Assembly: GCA_035374585.1 (NCBI GenBank)
Contig: DAOSPF010000003.1
Coordinates: 23,096 to 87,095, forward strand
From: JAKPQD01 sp029572965
GTDB taxonomy: Bacteria; Bacteroidota; Bacteroidia; Bacteroidales; DTGW01
DNA: 64,000 bases
Direction: 5' to 3'
The notes beneath the pieces were generated by a model. The model made no database searches. It saw nothing but the letters and a program-made list of their open reading frames with translations, and was not told the origin of the DNA. Below, piece after piece: positions 53,940 through 62,207 of this stretch (position 1 is the first letter of the stretch; each line of letters starts with the position of its first letter). Position numbers and translations under genes: made by a program.

Positions 53940-54587
53940 TTACTTTTTACAACCACATTTAGCTGGTTTTTGGGCTGCAATGGTCCAGCTAACCACTTTA
54001 ATTTTACCTTTGTCATAAGGGGCGGATTCTTCAATAATATTTACTGATGAAAAGCCTGCATTCTCAAGCTGACTAAGATATTCGTCACGAGTAACAGAGC
54101 CTGCCCAGCATTCTGAGACAGCAACAGGGTCATTTCTATATTCATCGGGTACGGGGCTTGTAGAATATATATCGCTTACCACAAAACGGCCGCCTTTTTT
54201 CAATATCCGGTATATTTCGTTCCATACCATCTGCTTATCCGAAGCATGGTTGATGGTGCAATTAGATATAACAAGGTCTGCAACAGCATCGTCAAGCGCA
54301 ATCTTTTCCAATTCGCTGCGGACAAACTTAACGTTGGTAACGTTCAATCTTTTTGCAGTATCTATGGCTTTTTCAATCATACCATCAGAAATATCAATAC
54401 CGTAAACAAAGCCGTTTTCGCCAACGCTTTCGGCAAGGCGTATTACGTCAGTACCTCGTCCGCTTCCCAAGTCAACACATACTTCTCCGGCTTTTACCTC
54501 TGAGTAGTTGATAGCACCTCCGCATGACAAGCAACAATCGGACTTTGCCAGCTCGCTGTATCTTTTATTTATTTCTATTAATGACAT
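53940..54587 (-). CDS. ArsM-like Cys-rich methyltransferase
   Basis: A 215-residue SAM-dependent methyltransferase (DLGSGRGTDVI as SAM loop). Cysteines are placed as in ArsM-like enzymes: a CCLSCG group (Cys18, 19, 22), Cys37, SNCTINHA (Cys110) and SECWAGSVT (Cys160), and a terminal CGCKK (Cys211, 213). ArsM methylates arsenite through Cys thiols. This protein is shorter than classical ArsM and the N-terminal Cys pattern is different, so methylation of another thiophilic atom or a thiol is possible. Confidence 0.8.
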   Translation of the reverse strand: MSLIEINKRYSELAKSDCCLSCGGAINYSEVKAGEVCVDLGSGRGTDVIRLAESVGENGFVYGIDISDGMIEKAIDTAKRLNVTNVKFVRSELEKIALDDAVADLVISNCTINHASDKQMVWNEIYRILKKGGRFVVSDIYSTSPVPDEYRNDPVAVSECWAGSVTRDEYLSQLENAGFSSVNIIEESAPYDKGKIKVVSWTIAAQKPAKCGCKK

Positions 54588-54651
54588 AAAAGTTGATAGT
54601 TATTGGTTGTTAGAGCTTATTCGTAATTTTTAATTTTTAATTTTTAAATCC

Positions 54652-54897
54652 TCAACATTTACCTCTGCTACATGGGCTGCTCACGATAAAAAAACCCATA
54701 AACCCTCCAAAAATGATACTCATATATGGACTGCTTGTTATCGGGCAACTACCAGAAGAACAACCTATATAATAATAGTACAGAAAGCCTGCAATCATAC
54801 CAATAACAGTTGCAATAAAAGGTTTCCAGAAATACCAGGAAGAAAAAAACTCTTTTATGGTCTTTGGCCTGGGCTTTACTTCACAATTATTTTCCAT
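54652..54897 (-). CDS. DUF6132 membrane protein
   Basis: An 81-residue protein with two membrane segments and Cys-containing loops: GFLYYYYIGCSSGSCPIT and the terminal SSPCSRGKC. This matches the DUF6132 pattern; function unknown. It is the first gene of the methyltransferase/thioredoxin/peptide unit, directly after the shared promoter, so it is likely a membrane partner of that system. Confidence 0.78.
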   Translation of the reverse strand: MENNCEVKPRPKTIKEFFSSWYFWKPFIATVIGMIAGFLYYYYIGCSSGSCPITSSPYMSIIFGGFMGFFIVSSPCSRGKC

Positions 54898-54924
54898 CTT
54901 TACCTGTTTTTAAAATTTACTCTG

Positions 54925-55006
54925 CAAAGATAAAACAAATAAAAAAATAAATCACAATAATATCACCTAAATCTTTTTAATATCACCAAAAAAATTTTTA
55001 CCTTTG
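54925..55006. promoter_or_regulatory. Divergent promoter with tandem operator boxes
   Basis: Minus-strand -7 box TATCTTTG (54932-54925) is 15 bp from box 1 (54948-54967, TAAATC-N4-TAATATCACC), which is directly followed by box 2 (54968-54987). The plus-strand -7 box TACCTTTG (54999-55006) for the zinc-ribbon gene lies 11 bp after box 2. One regulator could control both directions. Confidence 0.72.
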
Positions 55007-55025
55007 TACCCTCAATGTATTGATT

Positions 55026-55460
55026 ATGAGCAAAGTTTTTGATGATAGCCTTAGTCCTGAACAGCTTGAAGAGATGTTCCACAATGATGAAAAATGTCTT
55101 GAATTTTTGGCTAATCTCAAGTGGGCCAATGGTTTCGTATGCAAAAAATGCGGCAACACCAACTCCTGCCCGGGCAAAGAGCCCTTCTCGAGACGTTGCA
55201 CCAAATGCAAAACAAAAGAGACTGCCACCAACGGCACAATATTTCATGGTGTCAAATTTCCTATCAGCAAAGCTTTTTACATTGCATACAATGTATGTAA
55301 AGGGAAAGAAGACATCTCGTCCTACGAATTTGGCCGCAGGCTTTCGTTGCGCCAGATGACCTGTTGGAACTTCAAATCAAAGATAGAACACGCATTAGTT
55401 GAAATGGGCTCTTTAACAGACAAAGAAAGAAGCTCTATTGAAAAAATACTGACCAGCTAA
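55026..55460 (+). CDS. Stand-alone zinc-ribbon/HTH protein related to IS1595 transposase N-terminus
   Basis: A 144-residue protein; ATG at 55026 rather than the upstream TTG. A zinc ribbon with FVCKKCGNTNSCPGK (Cys pairs) and RRCTKCKTKE is followed by a helix-turn-helix-like part (SYEFGRRLSLRQMTCWNFKSKI). This matches the N-terminal part of IS1595-type transposases, but the DDE catalytic domain is absent and no inverted-repeat ends were seen. A domesticated DNA-binding regulator of the adjacent boxes is likely. Transposase remnant is the alternative. Confidence 0.7.
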   Translation: MSKVFDDSLSPEQLEEMFHNDEKCLEFLANLKWANGFVCKKCGNTNSCPGKEPFSRRCTKCKTKETATNGTIFHGVKFPISKAFYIAYNVCKGKEDISSYEFGRRLSLRQMTCWNFKSKIEHALVEMGSLTDKERSSIEKILTS

Positions 55461-55462
55461 TA

Positions 55463-55478
55463 ATCTTGTTTTTACAAG
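55463..55478 (+). terminator. Weak terminator hairpin
   Basis: TCTTGT-tttt-ACAAGA, 6-bp stem, 2 bp after the stop of the zinc-ribbon gene, no strong T run. Confidence 0.45.
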
Positions 55479-55495
55479 AGTTCACCTATTATAGC

Positions 55496-56575
55496 TTATA
55501 ATTCATATATAAGAGAAATTCCAAAAAATGGATATCCAGGATAGTTTCTTAGCTGGCCATAAGGATTAAGTCCTCGGTAGCCATGAAAGTAAAATCCAAC
55601 TGCGTGATTGAAATTTGTTTTTGGATAAAATTTATATCCCCAATAAAGATTAAAGTTAAATAGCATTCCTTCTTTTACTTCAGTAGTTTCCCATTTCCCT
55701 TCATCTACTTTTTTAAACAATGGGTAACCATATCTCAATCTATAGCGAACTTCAAATGATAAAACATTGACAAAACGTTTACTGGCAAGAAAGCCTTGGG
55801 TTCTTTGAAATTGGTATTCTAAATAATATTCACCCCGATATTTACTTGCTGGAATATCCAAATCGGTAGTTAATTCGGCATCTTTACGTACACTGAACCA
55901 CCCAAGACCTCTATTGCTAATTCGGTATGAAAAACCTAACCTTAAAGAGTGACAGTTCTCCCTAATCCTGTCCGGGTCATTAATGGTTGCTTGAAATTCT
56001 GTGTATTCGTAAGATACATTAATACGCGTAATTGGAAAATTTTCGTCTTTACGATATATTGTTATTTCATCACCTAGATGTGTGCACTCGTGAAAAATTG
56101 GAAGCCAGGAAAAAGATATATTTTTGATAAACCTATTGTTTGGGAAATATCGTATTAACCTTAATTTGAATGATCCAAAACGATAATCAGTATTAATTAC
56201 AGGAGCCGTTTCTGAGCCCCACATATCTTCAAGCACATGAACGCTAACGGGTACTGAAGCGGCAAAACCCCACTTGTTTTTATTGTCAATATCTCTAGAA
56301 AAGTTTGCGAATAATGGAATATCAAATCCTGCATGCAATTCAACCATGGGCCTATTGAATTTACTACCTTCTTCAAGTAAATCAAATTCTGAATAACTTT
56401 TGTTATAGCCTAATTCAGCTTTTGAAACATTGCTATGCATTTCTGATACAAAAGGTTGGGCAAATGCAGCTGATTCAAAAAATCCATCCCAGCTAATAGC
56501 AGTCGTATCCTGAGAAGATAAAGTAACAAATGGTAATGTTACTAAACAAAATGTAATGAATCCCTTTTTTATCAT
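55496..56575 (-). CDS. DUF1207-like outer-membrane protein
   Basis: A 359-residue protein; the internal Met at 56575 gives the signal peptide (FITFCLVTLPFVTLSSQ). Barrel-like strands and the motif LPIFHECTHLGDEITIY resemble DUF1207, in which HxSSHLGDE is typical. Function unknown. It is divergent from the sigma-factor module and not clearly part of it. Confidence 0.62.
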   Translation of the reverse strand: MIKKGFITFCLVTLPFVTLSSQDTTAISWDGFFESAAFAQPFVSEMHSNVSKAELGYNKSYSEFDLLEEGSKFNRPMVELHAGFDIPLFANFSRDIDNKNKWGFAASVPVSVHVLEDMWGSETAPVINTDYRFGSFKLRLIRYFPNNRFIKNISFSWLPIFHECTHLGDEITIYRKDENFPITRINVSYEYTEFQATINDPDRIRENCHSLRLGFSYRISNRGLGWFSVRKDAELTTDLDIPASKYRGEYYLEYQFQRTQGFLASKRFVNVLSFEVRYRLRYGYPLFKKVDEGKWETTEVKEGMLFNFNLYWGYKFYPKTNFNHAVGFYFHGYRGLNPYGQLRNYPGYPFFGISLIYEL

Positions 56576-56714
56576 GGTAGTATCTTTTTTATTAAAGTTA
56601 ATTGAATAAAAATTAAACAACCAGTACTAAACTTAAATAGTTCATTCATTGTTAATTTATTTTACACATTATTAGGTTATTTAATATTTTTACGTAGAAA
56701 ATAGTTTTATTGGA

Positions 56715-57296
56715 ATGATTGATAGTGAAGTAATTCAGAAAATACTTGAAGGCAAACGAGATTCTTATCGTATTCTTGTTGAGCGCTATCAGTCTATGGT
56801 TTATCGCACATGCCTAGGCTTTTTGCACAACCAACATGACGCTGAAGACCTTACTCAGGAGGTTTTCATTAAAGCATATCAATCTATTGACTCATTTAAA
56901 GGCGATTCAGCTTTCTCAACCTGGATATACCGCATAGCTGTTAATGCTTCGTTAAACAAAGTACGAGCAAATTCAAAAAACTTTCTGTTCCAAAAGCTGG
57001 ATACACTTTTAGGAAGTGGCAAAAACTATGAGCCATCTGTTGTTTTTCACGAATCAGAAAACCCCGAGGATATGCTGGTTAAAGAAGAACATCGCCTGTG
57101 GGTGCAAAAAGCGCTGGACAGCCTGCCTGAAAACCAACGCACAGCTATTGTTTTAAGCAAATATGATGAACTATCGCAAAAAGAAATTGCCGAAATCATG
57201 AATACCACAGAAGGAGCTGTTGAATCCCTTATACAACGGGCAAAAACGAATCTCAGGGAAAAATTATTTGCCCATTTGAAAAAAAATAAAAAATGA
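56715..57296 (+). CDS. ECF RNA polymerase sigma factor
   Basis: A 193-residue sigma-70 family factor. Region 2 is clear (DAEDLTQEVFIKAYQSIDSF, FSTWIYRIAVNASLNKVR) and region 4 carries the LPENQRTAIVLSKYDELSQK helix pair with MNTTEGAVESLIQRAKTNL. It heads a module with its anti-sigma factor and should direct expression of the following genes through an envelope or metal signal. Confidence 0.92.
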   Translation: MIDSEVIQKILEGKRDSYRILVERYQSMVYRTCLGFLHNQHDAEDLTQEVFIKAYQSIDSFKGDSAFSTWIYRIAVNASLNKVRANSKNFLFQKLDTLLGSGKNYEPSVVFHESENPEDMLVKEEHRLWVQKALDSLPENQRTAIVLSKYDELSQKEIAEIMNTTEGAVESLIQRAKTNLREKLFAHLKKNKK

Positions 57297-57344
57297 CCGT
57301 AGGAAAAAATGAAGTTTTGTTTCTAACCATAAAAATCAATTAAA

Positions 57345-57761
57345 ATGAACTGTGATTTATGCAAACGAGAATTAGAAGCTTACCGCGAAGGCAGGTTGCC
57401 CGACGGTATCCGGGCTCAGGTTGAGCATCACCTGCATAATTGCCATGATTGTACTTTATACTACCATGCACTGATAGCGGCTGAAAAGGTAATGGACGAG
57501 GAAAAAAGCGCGCAACACAATCCATTTCTTTCAACCCGCATCATGGCAGGTATCGAAGCTCTTGAAAGCAGCCAAAAACGTGTTCGTCAGGGCATACTGA
57601 AGCCGGTTTTAATCAGTATTTCTATTGTAATAGCAGTATTTATAGGTATCACCATGGGACAGCTTTATAAACCTGCTAAACAAAGTAATGTTATCCCTGC
57701 AGAACTGACATATATGGATGATGCAAGTATGGAATCGTTAAATGTGTTTGTAACCGAATAA
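57345..57761 (+). CDS. Anti-sigma factor with zf-HC2 domain
   Basis: A 138-residue membrane protein. The ZAS zinc motif is CDLCKRE...HHLHNCHDC (H-x3-C-x2-C). A membrane segment (ILISISIVIAVFIGITMG-like, residues of about 88-107) separates the cytoplasmic zinc domain from a short periplasmic tail. It would hold the sigma factor until a signal arrives. 48 bp after the sigma gene. Confidence 0.88.
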   Translation: MNCDLCKRELEAYREGRLPDGIRAQVEHHLHNCHDCTLYYHALIAAEKVMDEEKSAQHNPFLSTRIMAGIEALESSQKRVRQGILKPVLISISIVIAVFIGITMGQLYKPAKQSNVIPAELTYMDDASMESLNVFVTE

Positions 57762-57771
57762 TACAAGAGTG

Positions 57772-58335
57772 ATGAAAGCTGAAAACAAACATACCACAAT
57801 GGTTTGGGCAATTGTAGTACTGGCAATAATGAATATATCTACATTTGTTACCATCATGTATCATCAACATAAGGCAGAAACTATCATTCCTAATGATGTA
57901 AAAACACCAAAACTCGAAGCTGTTGCCGAAAAATACAGTGGCCGCTATTTTAAAGAACAGCTTGGGTTTAACAGTGAACAGATGGACAAATTTCGCGAGT
58001 TTAACCGTCCGTTCCGAATGCAGGCAAGAGAAATCACGCTACAACTGGCTGATGTACGAAAAGCTTTTTTGCAAGAGATTGCTGCGCCTAACAGCGACAC
58101 TGCCAAGCTTAATGCGTTGTCCGATTCTATTGGCGAAATGCACAAGCAGTTGAAAAAGCTGATGTTCCAATATTGTCTTGACATCAAAACCATCTGTAAT
58201 AATGAGCAAAAGGAGAAGCTCAACCAGTTGTTCCAGGATATCTTTATCAACGAGTCGCCTATGGCACTTCCCGGACACGGGCCAATGAAAGGTATGAAAA
58301 AAGGCATGGAACAAGGGCAGTGCAAATCACAGTGA
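57772..58335 (+). CDS. Spy/CpxP-like periplasmic metal sensor
   Basis: A 187-residue protein. I take the ATG at 57772; the GTG three bases earlier is the other option. An N-terminal membrane segment (MVWAIVVLAIMNISTFVTIM) precedes a helical domain with the LTxxQ-like QLGFNSEQMDKFREF and ends in a Met/His/Gly-rich tail (PGHGPMKGMKKGMEQGQC). Such proteins bind metals and signal to the anti-sigma factor. Helical fold is predicted only. Confidence 0.78.
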   Translation: MKAENKHTTMVWAIVVLAIMNISTFVTIMYHQHKAETIIPNDVKTPKLEAVAEKYSGRYFKEQLGFNSEQMDKFREFNRPFRMQAREITLQLADVRKAFLQEIAAPNSDTAKLNALSDSIGEMHKQLKKLMFQYCLDIKTICNNEQKEKLNQLFQDIFINESPMALPGHGPMKGMKKGMEQGQCKSQ

Positions 58336-58383
58336 TTTCAGAAAGTTCATACAATTAATGGTTAGATTTAAAAAAAGAAAGAA

Positions 58384-58677
58384 ATGAAAACAAAACTTAT
58401 TTTATCAGGAATAGCATTATTTGCAGCCATTTCATTGGCAAACGCCCAGGGAAATTGTTGCGCAAAAGCAAAGTACAATAAGGATTCCAAAGGCACAGGC
58501 TACGTAGATGCCAATAAAAATGGCATTTGCGACAACTACGAAAACAGGGCCGACACAACTTCTGTTGGCAAAGGAAAAGGTAATGGCAAAGGAAAAGGTA
58601 ATAGCAAAGGCAAGAACTTTGTGGACAACAACAAAAACGGCATTTGCGACAATTACGAAGCCCGGAATAAAAAGTAA
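58384..58677 (+). CDS. Secreted protein with two EF-hand-like loops
   Basis: A 97-residue secreted protein (signal LILSGIALFAAISLANAQ). After a CCAK start it has two loops of EF-hand type, DANKNGICDNYE and DNNKNGICDNYE (D1, N3, N5, G6, D9, E12), separated by a Lys/Gly-rich linker (GKGKGNGKGKG). The Cys at position 8 of each loop is unusual. Calcium binding is likely from the pattern; function unknown. Confidence 0.75.
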   Translation: MKTKLILSGIALFAAISLANAQGNCCAKAKYNKDSKGTGYVDANKNGICDNYENRADTTSVGKGKGNGKGKGNSKGKNFVDNNKNGICDNYEARNKK

Positions 58678-58741
58678 ATCGGGCACCTTGCACATACCTT
58701 TAGTATAATTAATTCATTATCAATTTATTAAAAAAATTATT

Positions 58742-58773
58742 TTCAATTGTTCTGAAAAGTCAGGACAATTGAA
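58742..58773 (+). promoter_or_regulatory. 13-bp hairpin before the DUF2202 gene
   Basis: TTCAATTGTTCTG (58742-58754) pairs with CAGGACAATTGAA (58761-58773), one G-U pair, 6-base loop. No T run follows, so attenuation or processing is more likely than termination. It lies about 50 bp before the DUF2202 start. Confidence 0.5.
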
Positions 58774-58823
58774 CAGGGTAAATAGTGTCTTGTCAAAAGT
58801 AAAAACATCAAAATTTTATCATC

Positions 58824-59615
58824 ATGAAAACAACATTCAGTAAAATAGTAACAGGTAGCTTTATAGCTATAGCAGCAATGACCATGAGTTCATGCGAAAA
58901 AGATTTGTCAAACTCAGAAAATATGCGTTATGCAAGCATCATAGATGTAGCAGGCGACGGAACAACCTCCGTTATGCACTCCAACATGCAGCAAGCCTTT
59001 GTCGAAACAGCTGCTTTGACTGAGACTGAGCTCGCCTCTCTTGTGAAAATAAAAGACGAAGAAAAGCTTGCACGTGATGTTTATGCAGCATTATACCAAA
59101 AATGGGCAAGTCCGGTATTCTCACGCATTACCAATGCAGAAAACAACCATCTTTCGGCTATCAACTTGTTATTGGCCTATTATGGTTCCTCAGACACTTT
59201 GATTGGCGAGGTAGGAGTGTTTACCAATGCAGAAGTTCAGGCATTGTACAACAACCTGGTATCAGCAGGCTCAACAACTATTGAAGATGCTTATAAAACC
59301 GGCGCTTTGATAGAAGAAATGGATATCAACGATTTGCAAAACGTTATCGCTACCACCTCTAATGCCAACATTACCATGGTTATGGAAAATCTGGAACGAG
59401 GCTCACGGAACCATTTGCGCGCATTTAATAAACAATTAGTAACTTTAGGTATTACCTATGTTCCAACCTATATCTCGCAAAGCGCTTATGACCAGATTGT
59501 CAATTCTTCAATAGAAAAGGGCAAAAACTATATGATGCAGGGCAATGGCAAAGGTCATGGAAAAGGCAAGGGAAAGATGAGGAATGGCAATGGTGACGGG
59601 AGTTGCAATAATTGA
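58824..59615 (+). CDS. DUF2202 ferritin-like lipoprotein
   Basis: A 263-residue lipoprotein (IAIAAMTMSSCEKDLSNSEN, Cys24) with a four-helix DUF2202 domain. Putative metal ligands: Glu in VKIKDEEKLARDVY, ExxH in AENNHLSAINLLL, Glu pair in IEEMDINDL and ERGSRNHLRAFN. The C-terminus is Gly/Lys-rich (NGKGHGKGKGKMRNGNG), like the linker of the EF-hand protein two genes upstream. Ferritin-like folds bind iron or copper. It belongs to the sigma-factor module. Confidence 0.8.
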   Translation: MKTTFSKIVTGSFIAIAAMTMSSCEKDLSNSENMRYASIIDVAGDGTTSVMHSNMQQAFVETAALTETELASLVKIKDEEKLARDVYAALYQKWASPVFSRITNAENNHLSAINLLLAYYGSSDTLIGEVGVFTNAEVQALYNNLVSAGSTTIEDAYKTGALIEEMDINDLQNVIATTSNANITMVMENLERGSRNHLRAFNKQLVTLGITYVPTYISQSAYDQIVNSSIEKGKNYMMQGNGKGHGKGKGKMRNGNGDGSCNN

Positions 59616-59696
59616 TTGACCTGAATTAGCTTGTAAACCACTCCTATCCTCCATTTGTAAAGGGGAGGAATTGAATATCTCAAGTTTGAGCAGTAT

Positions 59697-59829
59697 GAGG
59701 CTGTGTAAAAAGTCTGAAAAGGCTTCGACTTCGCTCAGCCTGACAATTGATAATCAGCAATTTGTCATTTTGAGCGGAGTCGAAAAATGAACAAATTTGA
59801 CTTTTTACACACCCTCGGGGTGGTAAAAA
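59697..59829. repeat. Palindromic intergenic repeat, copy 2
   Basis: Ends GAGGCTGTGTAAAAAGTC (59697-59714) and GACTTTTTACACACCCTC (59799-59816); the body is nearly identical to the copy at 53164. It ends 29-41 bp before the TonB receptor start, so it may affect its leader. Confidence 0.85.
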
Positions 59830-59857
59830 ATTTTCATAACAAAAAAATATCTGATTT

Positions 59858-62203
59858 ATGCCGAAAATAAGCAAAATAGCAGCCCTGACATTCATCCTTT
59901 GGATAACATCCGTTATGTCAGTGTTTTCGCAAGCAAAATTCACCATCAGCGGAGAAATAAAGGATTCTAAAACAGGTGAAACTTTAATTGGTGCAACTGT
60001 ATATCCTTCGGAGATGCCAACCAAAGGAGTAGTAACCAATGCCTATGGTTTTTATTCTATCACCCTACCCGAAGGCAAATACAACCTGGTATCGCAATAT
60101 ACAGGATACGAAAAAAGCCAGCAAACAATAGACCTGAAACAAAACATGAAAGTCAATTTTGAACTGGGCGAAAGCGTTATCTCGTTAAATGAAGTGGTGG
60201 TAACTGCTGAAAAACAAGACCGTAATATTACGTCAACGCAAATGGGCATGAACAAGCTAAACATCAACGAAGTAAAAAATATCCCGGTGCTGTTTGGCGA
60301 AAAGGATGTGCTGAAAACCATACAGTTGCTGCCGGGCGTAAAATCAGCAGGCGAAGGGAACTCCGGCTTTTATGTACGTGGCGGGAGCTCAGACCAGAAC
60401 CTGATTTTGCTTGATGAAGCGCCGGTATATAATCCTTCGCACGTGATGGGCTTCTTTTCGGTATTCAATTCTGATGCCATCAAGGATTTGAACCTTATCA
60501 AAGGCGGAATGCCTGCCGAATATGGCGGTCGTCTCTCTTCCGTACTGGATGTCAAGATGAACGAAGGAAACAATAAAGAATATCATGTAAACGGTGGATT
60601 GGGGCTTATCTCATCACATCTTACGGTTGAAGGCCCTATACAAAAAGACAAAAGCTCATTTATGATTTCAGGACGCCGCACTTATGCCGATATATTCCTA
60701 AAAGCCTCTTCCAACGAGATGCTTAAAAATACCAACATTTACTTTTACGACCTGAACGCCAAAATGAACTTTCACCTTGGAGAAAAGGACAGGCTTTACC
60801 TTTCAGGCTATTTTGGTCGTGACGACATCAACCTGCTTCGTTTCAGTAACTCGTTCCAGTCGATGTGGGGCAATACCACAGGCACGTTGCGTTGGAACCA
60901 CATTTTTTCCAACAAGCTTTTCCTCAACACTTCTCTTATATACAGCGATTTTACTTACAACATGCAGCTTGGCAGCGACAGCACACAGGTAAATGTTGAA
61001 TCCTCTATACGCGATTATAACTTCAAACAAGACTGGCAATACTACATGAACTCCCAACACACTGTGAAATTTGGGTATAATGCCATTTATCATTCATTTA
61101 TTCCGGGCAGTGTAACCGGCAATGCTACAACATCGCTTGTAAGCTCTGACATTCCAAAGCGATATGCTTTAGAAAACGCTGCATACCTGAGTGATGAATG
61201 GGCCGTTTCGGAAAAATTAAAAATAACAGCAGGTTTGCGTATTTCAAACTTTAACCAGCTTGGCCCGACCACCATCTACGGATTTGATGAAGATGGAACC
61301 ATTACAGATACTACCGTTTACAAAAATAATGAAAATATCAAAACGTATTGGGGAATAGAACCGAGGCTAAGCGCCAGCTTTATGCTTAACGAAAGCAGCT
61401 CGATAAAAGCTTCGTATGCCCGGACACAGCAATATTTGCATCTGTTATCAAATGCTACCTCTTATCAATCCACTGATTTATGGATTCCGAGCAGTAACAT
61501 CGTAAAGCCACAGATCGGCGATCAATACGCCATTGGGTATTTCAAGAACTTTGCCGACAACCTTTTCGAAACATCGGTAGAAGTGTATTACAAAACCATG
61601 CAAAACCAGATAGAATACAAAAACGGGGCTCAGTTTGTACTAAACAAAACCGCCGAAGCTGACCTGGTTTTCGGAAAAGGCAAATCGTATGGCATTGAGC
61701 TATTTGCAAAAAAGCGCTATGGCAAGTTCAATGGTTGGATCAGCTACACAATGTCTTATACTGACAGGACTTTTGCAGACATCGATGCTGGCAAAACATT
61801 TGCTGCCAAGCAGGACAGACGACACGAAGTTTCTGTTGTTGGTATTTACCAGTTAAACCCACGCTGGTCACTTTCGGCAACGTGGATTTATTATACAGGA
61901 AATGCCGTTACCTTTCCCAGTGGAAAGTATATGGCTGATAACCGCATTGTATATTACTACACCGAGCGAAATGGCTATCGTATGCCCGATTACCACCGTA
62001 TGGATGTTGCAGCAACATGGATTCACAAAAAGACTGCCAAATTTGAGTCGTCATTTAACTTTTCCATATATAACGTGTATAACAGGCTAAACGCTTACTC
62101 CATCTCATTCCGCCAAAGCGAAACCAATCCTGACCAAACCGAAGCAGTTAAACTTTCGCTTTTCCCTATTATTCCTTCAGTTACATATACCTTCAAATTC
62201 TGA
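59858..62203 (+). CDS. TonB-dependent receptor with carboxypeptidase-regulatory-like domain
   Basis: A 781-residue outer-membrane receptor. After the signal peptide, a CarboxypepD_reg-like domain (FTISGEIKDSKTGETLIGATVY) precedes the plug (VLKTIQLLPGVKSAGEGNSG, then FYVRGGSSDQNLILLDEAPVYNP) and a barrel ending in TYTFKF. Such receptors import metal complexes or other solutes. Cotranscribed with the DUF4249 gene; the ECF sigma factor may control it. Confidence 0.9.
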   Translation: MPKISKIAALTFILWITSVMSVFSQAKFTISGEIKDSKTGETLIGATVYPSEMPTKGVVTNAYGFYSITLPEGKYNLVSQYTGYEKSQQTIDLKQNMKVNFELGESVISLNEVVVTAEKQDRNITSTQMGMNKLNINEVKNIPVLFGEKDVLKTIQLLPGVKSAGEGNSGFYVRGGSSDQNLILLDEAPVYNPSHVMGFFSVFNSDAIKDLNLIKGGMPAEYGGRLSSVLDVKMNEGNNKEYHVNGGLGLISSHLTVEGPIQKDKSSFMISGRRTYADIFLKASSNEMLKNTNIYFYDLNAKMNFHLGEKDRLYLSGYFGRDDINLLRFSNSFQSMWGNTTGTLRWNHIFSNKLFLNTSLIYSDFTYNMQLGSDSTQVNVESSIRDYNFKQDWQYYMNSQHTVKFGYNAIYHSFIPGSVTGNATTSLVSSDIPKRYALENAAYLSDEWAVSEKLKITAGLRISNFNQLGPTTIYGFDEDGTITDTTVYKNNENIKTYWGIEPRLSASFMLNESSSIKASYARTQQYLHLLSNATSYQSTDLWIPSSNIVKPQIGDQYAIGYFKNFADNLFETSVEVYYKTMQNQIEYKNGAQFVLNKTAEADLVFGKGKSYGIELFAKKRYGKFNGWISYTMSYTDRTFADIDAGKTFAAKQDRRHEVSVVGIYQLNPRWSLSATWIYYTGNAVTFPSGKYMADNRIVYYYTERNGYRMPDYHRMDVAATWIHKKTAKFESSFNFSIYNVYNRLNAYSISFRQSETNPDQTEAVKLSLFPIIPSVTYTFKF

Positions 62204-62207
62204 AACT

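Noticed and set aside
55026..55460. A complete IS1595 insertion sequence
   Set aside because: The catalytic DDE domain and terminal inverted repeats are not visible around it.
59680..60039. 119-codon minus-strand frame with AERSRSLF-like and SAQNDK-like segments
   Set aside because: It is the reverse reading of the palindromic repeat and the TonB receptor start. These segments are typical translations of that repeat, not a gene.
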